A stretch of DNA of 64,000 nt from contig CP081940.1 of assembly GCA_019823025.1 (NCBI GenBank), positions 1,272,409 through 1,336,408 of the forward strand, given 5' to 3'. This DNA comes from Methylophilales bacterium (GTDB lineage: Bacteria; Pseudomonadota; Gammaproteobacteria; Burkholderiales; Methylophilaceae). Below, piece after piece: positions 38,108-47,574 of the stretch (positions within the stretch are counted from its first letter, which is position 1; each line of letters begins with the position of its first letter). Position numbers and translations under genes: made by a program. The notes beneath the pieces are model-generated. The model did not search any database, was not told where the DNA came from, and saw only the letters and a list, made by a program, of their open reading frames with translations.

Positions 38108-39421
38108 CTACATAGCTGAAATTTTATAAATTTCACCTTCGTCAGTTGTCGCATAAAGAGCGTTATCAGGACCCATTTCTAGACCACGAAATCTCTTTGA
38201 AACGCCAACAGGCATATGGATAACACTCTTAACTGATAATCCATCAGGTGCAATATCAACAATATCGATACGCATGCCACCTGGTGTACCACCAAAACCA
38301 ATACCCATGATGCCAGTTGCTAGACGGTTTTCATAAATACCCCAGTTATTACCTGTTAAGAAAGCAGCAGAACCAGTTCCTTGTGAATAACCATTGTTTT
38401 GCCAAGCAGGGAACATGAGGTCATCAAAACGAGTATCACTCATTGGTGTGTATGCAGCACGAACAGCAGGTGTCATACCTTCCATTTGATTTGGCTCATA
38501 ACCACAGTATTTATCTGGACAAGCACCTCTACCCGCTCTTTTTTCTGCAGGATCCCAACCACCATTACCACCATTTACTAGCGCAGTAATTTCGTCGTTA
38601 TGCCATGGGCCATGTTCAGCAGTAAATGCTTGACCATCTGTAGGACGGAAATCAATACCTTGAACATTTCTATGACCATATGTATAAAAACGTTTATCCG
38701 CTTTGATTTTGTTTTTAGGATGACCTTTACCATCAGCATCAATTCTTAGAACGACACCACATACTAAAGAGTTATCTTGAGGACATACACCTCTATGACG
38801 ATCGCCTGTACCTACCCAAAGATATCCTTCTGGGCCAAAGGCCATTCTTCCACCATTGTGAGCACCTGGACCACCAAAAGGTTGGTTAGATTCAAATGGT
38901 TTATATTGAATGTCTTTCACAATGTCAGTACGACCAGATACTTTTGTTAGATCTTTATTCACTTTAAATTTCATGACGATATTTCCGTCACATTTTTCAA
39001 AGTTAGTTTTACAGCCAGATCCATGATACTTTGATGAAGTTGAATACACATAAATTGTATTGTTCTTCTTGAAATTAGGGTCTAAAACAACACCTAACAT
39101 ACCCGCTTGACCACTACAAAATAGATCATTTCCAGCACTTTTATAACCTTTAGAATCTTTCATTCCATAAAGTGCGTTTACTTTTCCTGATGCTGTTTTT
39201 ACTGAAAGACCTTTACATTTTTCAGTGTAAAACATAGAACCATCTGCAGTAAAAGCCATATCCCATGGATTTTCCAACCCAGACATTACTACCATAGATC
39301 CGATCTTAGGAACATTCATTCCCTTAGAGCCGTGATCATCTGCATAAACTGCTGTTGACGTGAATGTTGCAGCAGAAATTAATGCAGAAAATACTAAGCC
39401 AAATTTACTTAATAATTTCAT
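38108..39421 (-). CDS. PQQ-type sugar dehydrogenase (soluble GDH/aldose dehydrogenase-like)
   Basis: A 437-residue exported protein (signal about residues 1-27). Beta-propeller signatures: GLENPWDMAFTADGSMFYTEK, GGPGAHNGGRMAFGPEGYLWVGTGDRHRG and YGHRNVQGIDFRPTDGQAFTAEHGP, typical of the glucose/sorbosone dehydrogenase family. The conserved histidine and the GHRNVQG segment suggest a PQQ pocket. It would oxidise sugars or aldoses in the periplasm. The cytochrome c gene 12 nt downstream, in the same operon, is a likely electron acceptor. Confidence 0.85.
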   Translation of the reverse strand: MKLLSKFGLVFSALISAATFTSTAVYADDHGSKGMNVPKIGSMVVMSGLENPWDMAFTADGSMFYTEKCKGLSVKTASGKVNALYGMKDSKGYKSAGNDLFCSGQAGMLGVVLDPNFKKNNTIYVYSTSSKYHGSGCKTNFEKCDGNIVMKFKVNKDLTKVSGRTDIVKDIQYKPFESNQPFGGPGAHNGGRMAFGPEGYLWVGTGDRHRGVCPQDNSLVCGVVLRIDADGKGHPKNKIKADKRFYTYGHRNVQGIDFRPTDGQAFTAEHGPWHNDEITALVNGGNGGWDPAEKRAGRGACPDKYCGYEPNQMEGMTPAVRAAYTPMSDTRFDDLMFPAWQNNGYSQGTGSAAFLTGNNWGIYENRLATGIMGIGFGGTPGGMRIDIVDIAPDGLSVKSVIHMPVGVSKRFRGLEMGPDNALYATTDEGEIYKISAM

Positions 39422-39433
39422 GTTACTTTTCTC

Positions 39434-39772
39434 CTAGTTGTTAACTTCATATTTTGCATCCTTTAAATATGCTGCTAAATCAGCAATTTCTTCATCCGTA
39501 AGAGGTTTTGCCATCATAATCATTAACCCTGAATTCGGACCGATCTTAGTTCCAGATCGATAAGTCTCAAGCTTATCAGTTATGTATGGGATTTCTTTAC
39601 CGGAAATTTTTGGATAACTAGCAGCGCCTTTACCTGCAGGACCATGACAATTAATACATGTTTTATCATATCGAATTTTACCAGCCTCTATATTGCCTGC
39701 TAAAACCTGGAAACTTAATAAATAAAATAAAATGCCAAAAAAACTAGTAATACTAAAATATTTCAATTGCAA
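39434..39772 (-). CDS. Periplasmic c-type cytochrome
   Basis: A 112-residue protein with signal peptide (about 1-25) and one CINCH haem-binding motif (about residues 38-42). A methionine-containing segment (SGLMIMMAKPLTDEEIADLAAYL) supplies the probable second ligand and the C-terminal helix. It is upstream of the sugar dehydrogenase gene in transcription. It probably transfers electrons from that enzyme to the respiratory chain. Confidence 0.88.
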   Translation of the reverse strand: MQLKYFSITSFFGILFYLLSFQVLAGNIEAGKIRYDKTCINCHGPAGKGAASYPKISGKEIPYITDKLETYRSGTKIGPNSGLMIMMAKPLTDEEIADLAAYLKDAKYEVNN

Positions 39773-39935
39773 TCACCTAACAAAATTAATAAAAAATACA
39801 AAACTAAAAAAATACAATCTCAAAAAAAATTTCTTAAGACTTAATAAATAATATACACAATTAAACAAGTTTGCCAAGTAAGGATAATCATTAAATTTGG
39901 AGAACTCTAGATTGTGAATTTTTCCCAATTTTAAT

Positions 39936-41759
39936 TTAATCACCAATAAATCCTCCACTCTGGTGTTGCCACAAATCGTAATAAAGACCATTTTTCTTCA
40001 AGAGCGCCTTATGATTACCATCTTCAATAATTTTGCCATTATCCATAACAATCAGTCGATCCATTGCTGCAATAGTTGATAATCGATGCGCTATGGCAAT
40101 GACGGTCTTCCCCTTCATAAGGATATCTAAGCTTTCTTGAATAATTGCTTCTACTCCTGAATCCAATGCGCTTGTCGCTTCATCGAGCAATAATATAGGG
40201 GCGTTCTTAAGAATCACTCTAGCTATGGCAATTCTTTGTTTCTGACCACCCGAAAGCTTTACACCTCTTTCCCCAACTAATGATTTATAGCCAATATTTC
40301 CGTATTGATCTTTGAGGCCCATAATAAATTCATGCGCTTGTGCTTTCTTAGCAGCCATAACAATTTCTTTATCTGAAGAGCTTGGTTTGCTGTAGGCAAT
40401 ATTATCTTCGATGGACCGATGCAGTAAGGATGTGTCTTGTGTCACCATTGCAATATTAGATCTCAAGCTGTCTTGGGTCATTGAAGTGATATTTTTATTG
40501 TTTATTAAGATCTCACCTGAATTTAATTCATAGAATCTAAGTAATAAATTTACTAAGGAAGACTTTCCAGCACCAGATCTACCAACGATACCAACCCGCT
40601 CCCCATTCTTTATATTTAAATTAAACTTAGAAAAAAAGCTATCATTCTCGTGATATGAAAAATAAACATCTTTGTATGAAATAGATGCTTTTTTAATATC
40701 AATAGTGGACGCATTGGGTTTATCGTTCACAATTTGTTTTTTTGAAAGCATATTGAGGCCATCTTGACCAATACCTATCTGTTCATAAAGTGATGTCATT
40801 TCCCACATCACCCAATGTGATATGCCATTCAATCTCAGTGACATGGCAGAGGCAGCAGCTACAACACCAATAGCTATTTCATTGTTGGACCACAAATAAA
40901 TAGCAGTCCCAGTCGTTGCTAATATTAAAAACATACTCAGAAAATGATTTATAATCTGAATAGCTGTTATCTTACGCATTTGCATTGTGACGGTATGAAG
41001 GAAATCTTTCATTGAATCTTTAGCATAACTTGACTCGCGACCTGCATGAGAGAAAAGCTTAACCGTGCTTATATTAGTATAGGCATCTGTTATACGGCCA
41101 GTCATCATGGATCGAGCATCTGCTTGATTTTTTGATAGCTTTGCGAGCTTTGGAATAAAATAAAAAAGACTGATGATGTACGCAGTCAACCAAATTAGAA
41201 AAGGTGCATATAACAAGGTATTTAAGCTGCCAACCAAGATAATCATGGTAGCGATGTAAACAATTACAAAAACTAAAATATCGGATAATATAAACCACAT
41301 GTCCCTCAAGGCAATGGTCGTCTGCATTACCTTGGCAGAGATTCTCCCAGAAAACTCATTATTGTAAAAATTAATACTTTGATTTAAAAGCAGTCGATGA
41401 AAGTTCCATCTCAGCCTCATTGGAAAAGTGCCCGCTAGCGTTTGATGCTTTACCATCGTTCTTAGCGCAACAAAAAAAGTGCTACCAATTATGATTGCCC
41501 CAATTAAAAAAAGAAAAGACATGTGATTATTAAAAAATTCACCAGGACCACTTGTTACCATAAGGTCAATTAGTTTGCCTAAAATAGCATAAAGAATAGC
41601 CTCAAAACTTGCTATAACAGCAGTTAAAATCGCCATCAAACCAACGTAAACTTTTATATCTTTAATGCATAACCAAGCAAATTTTAATAAAGATTTAGGG
41701 GGGGTCTCTATTAAGTCCTTTGGGAAGGGGTTAATTAAATTTTCAAACCATTGAAACAT
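39936..41759 (-). CDS. ABC exporter, fused permease/ATPase
   Basis: A 607-residue half-transporter: six membrane spans in residues about 40-330, then an ATPase domain with Walker A GRSGAGKSS (about 388-396), Q-loop VTQDTSLLHRS, signature LSGGQKQR (about 495-502), Walker B ILLLDEATSALDS and H-loop AHRLSTIA. The family exports lipids, peptides or drugs as a dimer. No substrate-specific neighbour is present. Start at ATG 41759. Confidence 0.93.
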   Translation of the reverse strand: MFQWFENLINPFPKDLIETPPKSLLKFAWLCIKDIKVYVGLMAILTAVIASFEAILYAILGKLIDLMVTSGPGEFFNNHMSFLFLIGAIIIGSTFFVALRTMVKHQTLAGTFPMRLRWNFHRLLLNQSINFYNNEFSGRISAKVMQTTIALRDMWFILSDILVFVIVYIATMIILVGSLNTLLYAPFLIWLTAYIISLFYFIPKLAKLSKNQADARSMMTGRITDAYTNISTVKLFSHAGRESSYAKDSMKDFLHTVTMQMRKITAIQIINHFLSMFLILATTGTAIYLWSNNEIAIGVVAAASAMSLRLNGISHWVMWEMTSLYEQIGIGQDGLNMLSKKQIVNDKPNASTIDIKKASISYKDVYFSYHENDSFFSKFNLNIKNGERVGIVGRSGAGKSSLVNLLLRFYELNSGEILINNKNITSMTQDSLRSNIAMVTQDTSLLHRSIEDNIAYSKPSSSDKEIVMAAKKAQAHEFIMGLKDQYGNIGYKSLVGERGVKLSGGQKQRIAIARVILKNAPILLLDEATSALDSGVEAIIQESLDILMKGKTVIAIAHRLSTIAAMDRLIVMDNGKIIEDGNHKALLKKNGLYYDLWQHQSGGFIGD

Positions 41760-41856
41760 GTAAGCCTTTATTTATATCAAAGATAAGAATAGATTATGTA
41801 TTTTAACTGAACTCAAATTACATAATATAAAATGTTTGAAGTACTATAAGTGACTC

Positions 41857-42507
41857 TCAAGTCTGGGTTTTGTTCCGCCATGAAAATATTGCAATAGCAA
41901 ACATAATAGGGATACCCATCTCTCCAACCTCTTCAATAATAAGAGCAAACCTTTCTCCAGCTGGCGATAAATCAATTCCAAACTTTCTCTCCATCCCATC
42001 AATAGTCTTTGTAACAATGACGAGAATGATGCTGGCTAGAACAGCAAGCTGACTTTGCTTTAAATCAACTACCCCCTTAATGAAATTATGTCTCTCTCTC
42101 AGAACAATTAAGGTCAATACAGTTAAGATAAATATGAGCATTACGATCGATATTAAAAATTCTGGTAGGCCAACAAGATCTGAAAAATACTGTCTCGATT
42201 TAAGAACGCCATGAGTGAAGTGCGCTTTATCATAGTCAAGCTCACGGAGTGCAAAAAGAATAATTAGGGCAGATAGATACCAACTTGAAAGTATTTTTTG
42301 CAAGGGCCATCTGAGACAAATAAGAATAATGCAGAAAATATACAAATAAACCGTTAGGCTTTCAAATAAACCTCCTTCTGTGAGCAAGTTTTTTTGTTGC
42401 GCAACATCTAATAAAGGAAGAAAACCTATGATTAAAAATAGCAAGCCCAAACCTGAATACAAACCAAGGAAACTTTGGGGTGAGGTGAGGGGTGAATTTC
42501 TAGTCAT
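41857..42507 (-). CDS. Multispan inner-membrane protein of unknown function
   Basis: A 216-residue protein with about six hydrophobic segments (LGLLFLIIGFLPLL, LYIFCIILICLRW, LSALIILFALREL, LPEFLISIVMLIFIL, LAVLASIILVIVT, PIMFAIAIFSW). The middle contains REL-YDKAHFTHGVLKSRQYF with conserved-looking polar residues. Domain family uncertain. A terminator-poor gap separates it from the ABC gene. Confidence 0.65.
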   Translation of the reverse strand: MTRNSPLTSPQSFLGLYSGLGLLFLIIGFLPLLDVAQQKNLLTEGGLFESLTVYLYIFCIILICLRWPLQKILSSWYLSALIILFALRELDYDKAHFTHGVLKSRQYFSDLVGLPEFLISIVMLIFILTVLTLIVLRERHNFIKGVVDLKQSQLAVLASIILVIVTKTIDGMERKFGIDLSPAGERFALIIEEVGEMGIPIMFAIAIFSWRNKTQT

Positions 42508-42543
42508 CTCTTTATAATACTTGATTGTATTATTGATTAGAAA

Positions 42544-42577
42544 TAAAAAAAAAGGGAGTTAACTCCCTTTTTTTTAA
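42544..42577 (-). terminator. Terminator of the PepSY gene
   Basis: AAAGGGAGTT-AACTCCCTTT (42551-42570) is a perfect palindrome flanked by A-run and T-run. It lies 15 nt after the minus-strand stop codon at 42590. Confidence 0.85.
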
Positions 42578-42589
42578 ATCTATAACAAA

Positions 42590-43102
42590 TTAATCTTCAG
42601 ATCCAATATCATATAATTCCATTTCTACTTCTAATATTTCACCCGTAACTGCATCAACTTCTACCTCATATTCGTGACCTTTTTTAGCAACATAAATATC
42701 AAACTCATAGGCAGGATTTCCATCCTCTATTGAGTATTCACGGTCAACTATCTTGCCGTTATACTTCTCAAGGGCAATTTTTTCAGCTTCACTTTCAGAG
42801 ATTTTTGCAACGTTAGTAAACGCTTCATCTCCTTTTTTATATTCAACCTCAAAGTCATGCAGTGTATGGTTTTTCGCATCACACTCAATCTCAACCTCTT
42901 TTCCATCTTTTGTCATGATATCGAATTCATAGATAAGGCGATCTTTTTCAATTTCAGATTCCATTGAAAGGACATGCCCTGGATATTTTTCTACTGCATT
43001 CATGTAGCATTTGTCTATGTCGGTTAACTCCACTTTTTTATGATGTTCGGCCTGAGCGGTTGTAGCTGCAATTATAGATAGTACTAATAATGTTTTTTTC
43101 AT
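42590..43102 (-). CDS. Periplasmic double PepSY-domain protein
   Basis: A 170-residue exported protein (signal MKKTLLVLSIIAATTAQA), starting at ATG 43102; GTG 43114 is an alternative start. Two PepSY-like repeats follow (about residues 25-90 and 95-160), each ending in the pattern EYEVEVDAVTGEILEVE. PepSY domains are often linked to peptidase inhibition or sensing in the periplasm. The mature protein is very acidic. It is in a single-gene unit with its own terminator. Confidence 0.8.
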   Translation of the reverse strand: MKKTLLVLSIIAATTAQAEHHKKVELTDIDKCYMNAVEKYPGHVLSMESEIEKDRLIYEFDIMTKDGKEVEIECDAKNHTLHDFEVEYKKGDEAFTNVAKISESEAEKIALEKYNGKIVDREYSIEDGNPAYEFDIYVAKKGHEYEVEVDAVTGEILEVEMELYDIGSED

Positions 43103-43169
43103 TTTGTAACTCACTTCCTGTTGTAAAAAAATTAGTCTGGTGGTTGAGAAATAAGTTCCATCAGAAAAT

Positions 43170-44612
43170 TTATCTCTGACTAACCTTCACATGCCTCGAG
43201 AGTATTTTTGAATTATAAGATTTGACTTGAGCGCTTTTCTTCCATTGCCATAAAAGATTTTTGGCATACTTAGTTCTCTCAAAAAAATCATAAGTTGGTG
43301 TTGGGTATGAGTTTTGGTCGTTAGAGAATAAATCAAAATTATTATCTGGTAACCCTAATATATAATCCTTATCCTGATTCGATAGTTCGTCAACCCAATC
43401 TCTAATAAATTTTGTGTCAGAATCATGATCCTGTAACTGTTTTGAGGGATTATAAATTCTGATGGTGTTAATTCCTGTCACTCCTGCCTGCATTTGAATT
43501 TGTGGGTAATGAATACCAGGCTCAAAGTCCAAAAATAGGGTGGCTAAATGCCTTGCTACCAATTTCCAATGAATCATGTAGTAATGGCATGCAAAGCTCA
43601 CCACCATCGCTCGCATCCTAAAATTGATATACCCCGTTTTTTTTAACGCACGCATTGAGGCATCAATCAAGGGATAACCTGTTTCTCCGTTGGCCCAAGC
43701 TAAAAAATCTTGGTGTTCACAATTAATTACTTTGTAAGGAAAGTTCTTATAACCTCTATTGATGGGTAAATCTTCAATTTCTATTTCACTCTCATACTTT
43801 TGAATAAAATGACAGTGCCAATGAAGCCTTGAGGACAGAGCTGCCATTGATCTTCTCCATCCAGGCTTATTCCATGCCTTTAGAAGCGTCTGATATACTT
43901 CCCTCATACTCAAATTTCCATAGGCAATATAGGGAGAAAGTCGACTACAGCTTGTTCTGCTTTTATCCGGCTTTGAAATAAATTTAAAGTAATCATGCCC
44001 ACGAGTTTCAAAAAAATCATTCATTTCATTTTGTGCAGCAAAGCAGCCACCGACTTGATGATGTACATCATTTCCAAATTTAGGAATTCCCGAAATGGGG
44101 AAGCGATGAAAAACAATATTGGCATTCGCTAGATTGATGGGCTTAATTTTGTCACGCATCACTTTATCCCATTGCTTTTCCCATGTTTTCCGATTATTTA
44201 ATCCACGTATGACAGCGTTAGTTTGATATTCATGCCATTGAATTTTTTCAGCATTAAAATTTTTTTTTAATTTTTTATCTCGTTCAAAGGTGAGTTTAAG
44301 TCCAGTTTCTTCGTGGCTGAAAATATTTTTAATCTCATACTGATTTATAATTTCGTGAAAAATTTGGTCAGCCTCCCCATAAGCGATTGAAATTTGCTTA
44401 TTCATCTTGGCTAATATTTTTTCTATATCTGAAAGGGACTGTTGGATGAACCGCCAATGTCGCTCATCAGTGTGACTGTCATTCATAAGTGAAGGCTCAA
44501 ATATATATAACACCAAAAATTGCTCATCCCTACAAGTTGCCTCATACATAGGAGCGTGGTCTGTTAACCGCAAATCTCTTTTTAGCCAGACGATATTGGT
44601 TTTTGGTTTCAT
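43170..44612 (-). CDS. Cryptochrome/DNA photolyase family protein
   Basis: A 480-residue flavoprotein. N-terminal antenna-binding fold ([16 protein letters not shown]), C-terminal FAD domain with [19 protein letters not shown] (about residues 230-250), [43 protein letters not shown] and [14 protein letters not shown]. It repairs UV-induced pyrimidine dimers with light, or senses light. It follows MsrPQ and DUF393 genes in an apparent stress operon. The typical photolyase/cryptochrome distinction cannot be made by eye. Confidence 0.9.
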   Translation of the reverse strand: MKPKTNIVWLKRDLRLTDHAPMYEATCRDEQFLVLYIFEPSLMNDSHTDERHWRFIQQSLSDIEKILAKMNKQISIAYGEADQIFHEIINQYEIKNIFSHEETGLKLTFERDKKLKKNFNAEKIQWHEYQTNAVIRGLNNRKTWEKQWDKVMRDKIKPINLANANIVFHRFPISGIPKFGNDVHHQVGGCFAAQNEMNDFFETRGHDYFKFISKPDKSRTSCSRLSPYIAYGNLSMREVYQTLLKAWNKPGWRRSMAALSSRLHWHCHFIQKYESEIEIEDLPINRGYKNFPYKVINCEHQDFLAWANGETGYPLIDASMRALKKTGYINFRMRAMVVSFACHYYMIHWKLVARHLATLFLDFEPGIHYPQIQMQAGVTGINTIRIYNPSKQLQDHDSDTKFIRDWVDELSNQDKDYILGLPDNNFDLFSNDQNSYPTPTYDFFERTKYAKNLLWQWKKSAQVKSYNSKILSRHVKVSQR

Positions 44613-44640
44613 GAGGGGTTTAAAGTTTTAAATTTAAATA

Positions 44641-45012
44641 TTATTTTTGTTTATCAACAACTTGGCAATGTGACAATTTTTTAAAGCGATAGTTTGCAAA
44701 TAGTCTATAGAGAATACATGCCAATTGATAAATGATAGGGAGCCTGATAATAAAGCCTAGTAATTTAAAATAACCAAGTTCAGACCAAATGCATGTGAAG
44801 GCATCTACGCCTGATTTTATATTTTTACCCTCTACTACGTGAAGGTTCATCAACGCATCTCGAAGATTGATTGATGGATATCTAGCTAAATTTTTAGGAA
44901 TGGTGATATCGACCCACTTAAATTTTCCTTTGGGAGCGATCGACTGGTAGTAACGTATTTCTTTGTTGCAAAGACCGCACTTGCCATCGAATAGGACTTG
45001 TTTGATGTTCAT
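44641..45012 (-). CDS. DUF393 (DCC family) thiol-disulfide-like protein
   Basis: A 123-residue protein beginning IKQVLFDGKCGLCNKEIRYYQ; the D-G-x-C-x-x-C signature (about residues 9-15) is that of the DCC/DUF393 family, thioredoxin-like. It likely has redox activity in the cytoplasm or at the membrane. Its start overlaps the MsrQ stop by 4 nt (45009-45012), so it is coupled to the MsrPQ system and to the photolyase downstream. Confidence 0.85.
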   Translation of the reverse strand: MNIKQVLFDGKCGLCNKEIRYYQSIAPKGKFKWVDITIPKNLARYPSINLRDALMNLHVVEGKNIKSGVDAFTCIWSELGYFKLLGFIIRLPIIYQLACILYRLFANYRFKKLSHCQVVDKQK

Positions 45013-45623
45013 TTATTCTCTTTAGTCCTTGATTGATTTCGTTTCTTATAATAGTAATAGACACGAATTAATAATAGACCCCCTAATACCGACCCATAGA
45101 TAATGGGCTGAGTCATATCTTTTTTAACTAGCCATACAAAATGCAATACGACGAGAATGGCAATTACATAAATGAGTTGATGCAAGGACTTCCATCGCCT
45201 CTTTAATCGTTTAATCATTTTATTTGATGAGGTGACAGCGAGTGGGATAAGCAACAACCAGGCAAGGAATCCCACTAATACGTACTTATGCTTCACAATG
45301 TCGTCTTTAATATCAGACCATGCAAATTGATAATCTAACCCTAAATACATCAGCAGGTGTATGGAGGCATAAAAAAAGACGAACAATCCAAGCATGCGTC
45401 GGTATAAAATCCATTTACCAATTTGGGTGATTTCCTTTAATGGCGTTAGGCTGAGTGTGAGGCATAAAAAAATAAGTGCCCAAAGCCCAAAGTGTTTTTC
45501 GATGTACTCAATAGGGTTGGCCCCCAAATTGTCAATATAAATCGTATAACCAATAGAAAATAGTGGCCACAAACAAATAAGAAAAATAATTGGCTTGAGT
45601 GAAGGGCGAAGTAACTTTGTCAT
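45009..45623 (-). CDS. msrQ: MsrQ, haem-binding membrane subunit of periplasmic methionine sulfoxide reductase
   Basis: A 204-residue protein with five to six membrane spans and histidines for haem b (IHLLMYLGLDY and LHQLIYVIAILVVLHFVW). It resembles MsrQ/YedZ. It brings electrons from the quinone pool to MsrP. It follows the msrP gene directly (45623/45624) and overlaps DUF393. Confidence 0.93.
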   Translation of the reverse strand: MTKLLRPSLKPIIFLICLWPLFSIGYTIYIDNLGANPIEYIEKHFGLWALIFLCLTLSLTPLKEITQIGKWILYRRMLGLFVFFYASIHLLMYLGLDYQFAWSDIKDDIVKHKYVLVGFLAWLLLIPLAVTSSNKMIKRLKRRWKSLHQLIYVIAILVVLHFVWLVKKDMTQPIIYGSVLGGLLLIRVYYYYKKRNQSRTKENK

Positions 45624-46562
45624 TTAAAAATATTTTTTTAAATCCATATTTTTATACATGTGACCTACTTCATCTTCATAGCCATTAAACATTTTGGTTT
45701 TCACTCTGGGCGCAAATAATCCCTTACCAATTTGTCTTTCTGTTGCCTGTGTCCACCTTGGATGGTCTACGTTTGGATTAACATTAGCGTAAAAACCATA
45801 TTCAGAAGGTCCTGCTTTCATCCAACTTGTTTCAGGCATTTTTTCGACTAATGAAATTTTTGTAATGGCTTTGGTACTCTTGAATCCATATTTCCATGGG
45901 ACAACGAGCCTGATAGGGGCCCCATTTTGGTTGGGCAGTACTTTGCCATATAACCCAACTACTAAAATAGTAAGGGGATGCATCGCTTCATCCATCCTTA
46001 AGCCTTCAATATAAGGCCAATCAAGCACTTTATAGCGCTGGCCAATCATCTCACTAGGACGATTGAGTGTAGTAAATTTAATAAATTTGGCATTATTGGT
46101 TGGTGAGACAAGTTCAAGTAATGATTTCAAAGGGATTCCCACCCAAGGAATTACCATGGACCAACCTTCAACGCAGCGAAGTCGATAAACTCTCTCTTCT
46201 AATGCGCTGAGTTTAATAATTTCCTCAACCGATAACACCTTATTTTTCTTTACAGCACCTTCAATACTGACAGACCAAGGATCGGTGGTGAGCTTATCCG
46301 CATACTCACTCGGATCCGTTTTTTTAGTACCAAATTCATAGTAGTTGTTGTAGGTTGTGATGTCTTTGAAGGAGGTTTTTTCATCATTGACTGATAAATT
46401 ACTGCCGATAATATTATTAAGTGATTGAACTTTGCCAAAGGCGAGTGAGGATAATGCAGTCGCACCCAGTCCAATCCCAATTGATTTAAGAAATTTTCTA
46501 CGATCGTTGTAAATATGTTCAGGGGTAATTTCAGAGGGACGGATTGGATTTTTTGAACTCAT
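45624..46562 (-). CDS. msrP: MsrP, molybdopterin-dependent methionine sulfoxide reductase catalytic subunit
   Basis: A 312-residue periplasmic enzyme with a twin-arginine signal (DRRKFLKSIGIG, about residues 21-32). The molybdenum-ligating cysteine is in YRLRCVEGWSM (about 126-136), with the GPIRLVVPWKYGFKS element later (written in the protein as APIRLVVPWKYGFKST). It repairs oxidised methionines in periplasmic proteins with electrons from MsrQ. It is the first gene of a four-gene operon: MsrP, MsrQ, DUF393, photolyase. Confidence 0.95.
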   Translation of the reverse strand: MSSKNPIRPSEITPEHIYNDRRKFLKSIGIGLGATALSSLAFGKVQSLNNIIGSNLSVNDEKTSFKDITTYNNYYEFGTKKTDPSEYADKLTTDPWSVSIEGAVKKNKVLSVEEIIKLSALEERVYRLRCVEGWSMVIPWVGIPLKSLLELVSPTNNAKFIKFTTLNRPSEMIGQRYKVLDWPYIEGLRMDEAMHPLTILVVGLYGKVLPNQNGAPIRLVVPWKYGFKSTKAITKISLVEKMPETSWMKAGPSEYGFYANVNPNVDHPRWTQATERQIGKGLFAPRVKTKMFNGYEDEVGHMYKNMDLKKYF

Positions 46563-46763
46563 ATCTCGCCTAATTAAAAAATTAAATTAACGCAGGTACT
46601 GATAGGAGCGTTGTTTAATCAACAGGAGGTTTACGTCTTACCCTATCAATACTTTTTTATGACAAGCCATACTTTTTAAAAGTTCAGTTTTAACATACCC
46701 AGTTCTTTTATTGTTAATATTAAAATAGTATTTGTATATTCAGATATTGGAGATTAATAAAAA

Positions 46764-47570
46764 GTGGTCAGTCTAAAAAGAAATAGCAAATTAGAGCTGG
46801 TGGAAGCGAAGGGGAAGAGGACCAGGGCTTCTTCAATTTATACGCCAGGGCAATTAGACGACTTTAAAGTCAGTCGAGGTAAATTCAGTACGTTTATTAC
46901 CTGCCCAAGATGTTTTTATTTAGATAGGGTAGTAGGGTTAGCAGAGCCGGGAATGCCTGGTTGGACGTTGAATGAAACAACCGACTTGCTTTTAAAAAAA
47001 GAATTTGACGTCTGTCGTGACCAACAAATCCCCCACCGCCTTTTTGCTAAGTATGGATTAGATCACGTCGTGCCATTTAAGCATGAAGCCATGGATGATT
47101 GGCGAGATTCATTGAGGAAGGGGTTGATGGTGAGATACGATGACTCTAATATTATTCTCTCTGGCGGTGTGGATGACATATGGTTTGATACGCAAACAGA
47201 AGAGCTGATTGTCGTGGATTATAAATCTCAGGCGAGTAATTATGAGGTTAACCCAAGTTCCTACCTAAACTCCCCCTACCACGAGGCCTACAAAATACAG
47301 ATGGACTTTTATAATTACCTGCTTAATTTAATGGGATTTAAAACGGGATTAATTTCCTACTTTTTAGTCGTGAATGCTGATCGCCATGCTGAAGGTTTTT
47401 ACGGTGAGATGAAGTTTTTTGAAACACTGATACCTTATGAGCATGATTTTTCATGGATTGATCGTGAAGTGAATAACATGATTGATTGCCTAAATTCAGA
47501 GAAGCTTCCTGATAGTCATCTCAGTTGTGAAAACTGTGCTTACGCGAAGCAGAGAAAAAACTATGACTAA
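46764..47570 (+). CDS. Cas4/RecB-like PD-(D/E)XK nuclease, second copy
   Basis: A 268-residue protein starting at GTG 46764. Motifs match those of the protein at 11977: FITCPRCFYLDR (about residues 47-58), GGVDDIWFDTQTEELIVVDYKSQ split as VDDIW and VVDYKSQ (about 136-158), YKIQMDFYNYL and C-terminal CENCAYAK. The two genes are paralogues of one family placed 35 kb apart, one in the ECF regulon and one in the chromosomal part. It has no nearby CRISPR or recombination gene. Substrate unknown. Confidence 0.75.
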   Translation: MVSLKRNSKLELVEAKGKRTRASSIYTPGQLDDFKVSRGKFSTFITCPRCFYLDRVVGLAEPGMPGWTLNETTDLLLKKEFDVCRDQQIPHRLFAKYGLDHVVPFKHEAMDDWRDSLRKGLMVRYDDSNIILSGGVDDIWFDTQTEELIVVDYKSQASNYEVNPSSYLNSPYHEAYKIQMDFYNYLLNLMGFKTGLISYFLVVNADRHAEGFYGEMKFFETLIPYEHDFSWIDREVNNMIDCLNSEKLPDSHLSCENCAYAKQRKNYD

Positions 47571-47574
47571 GATT

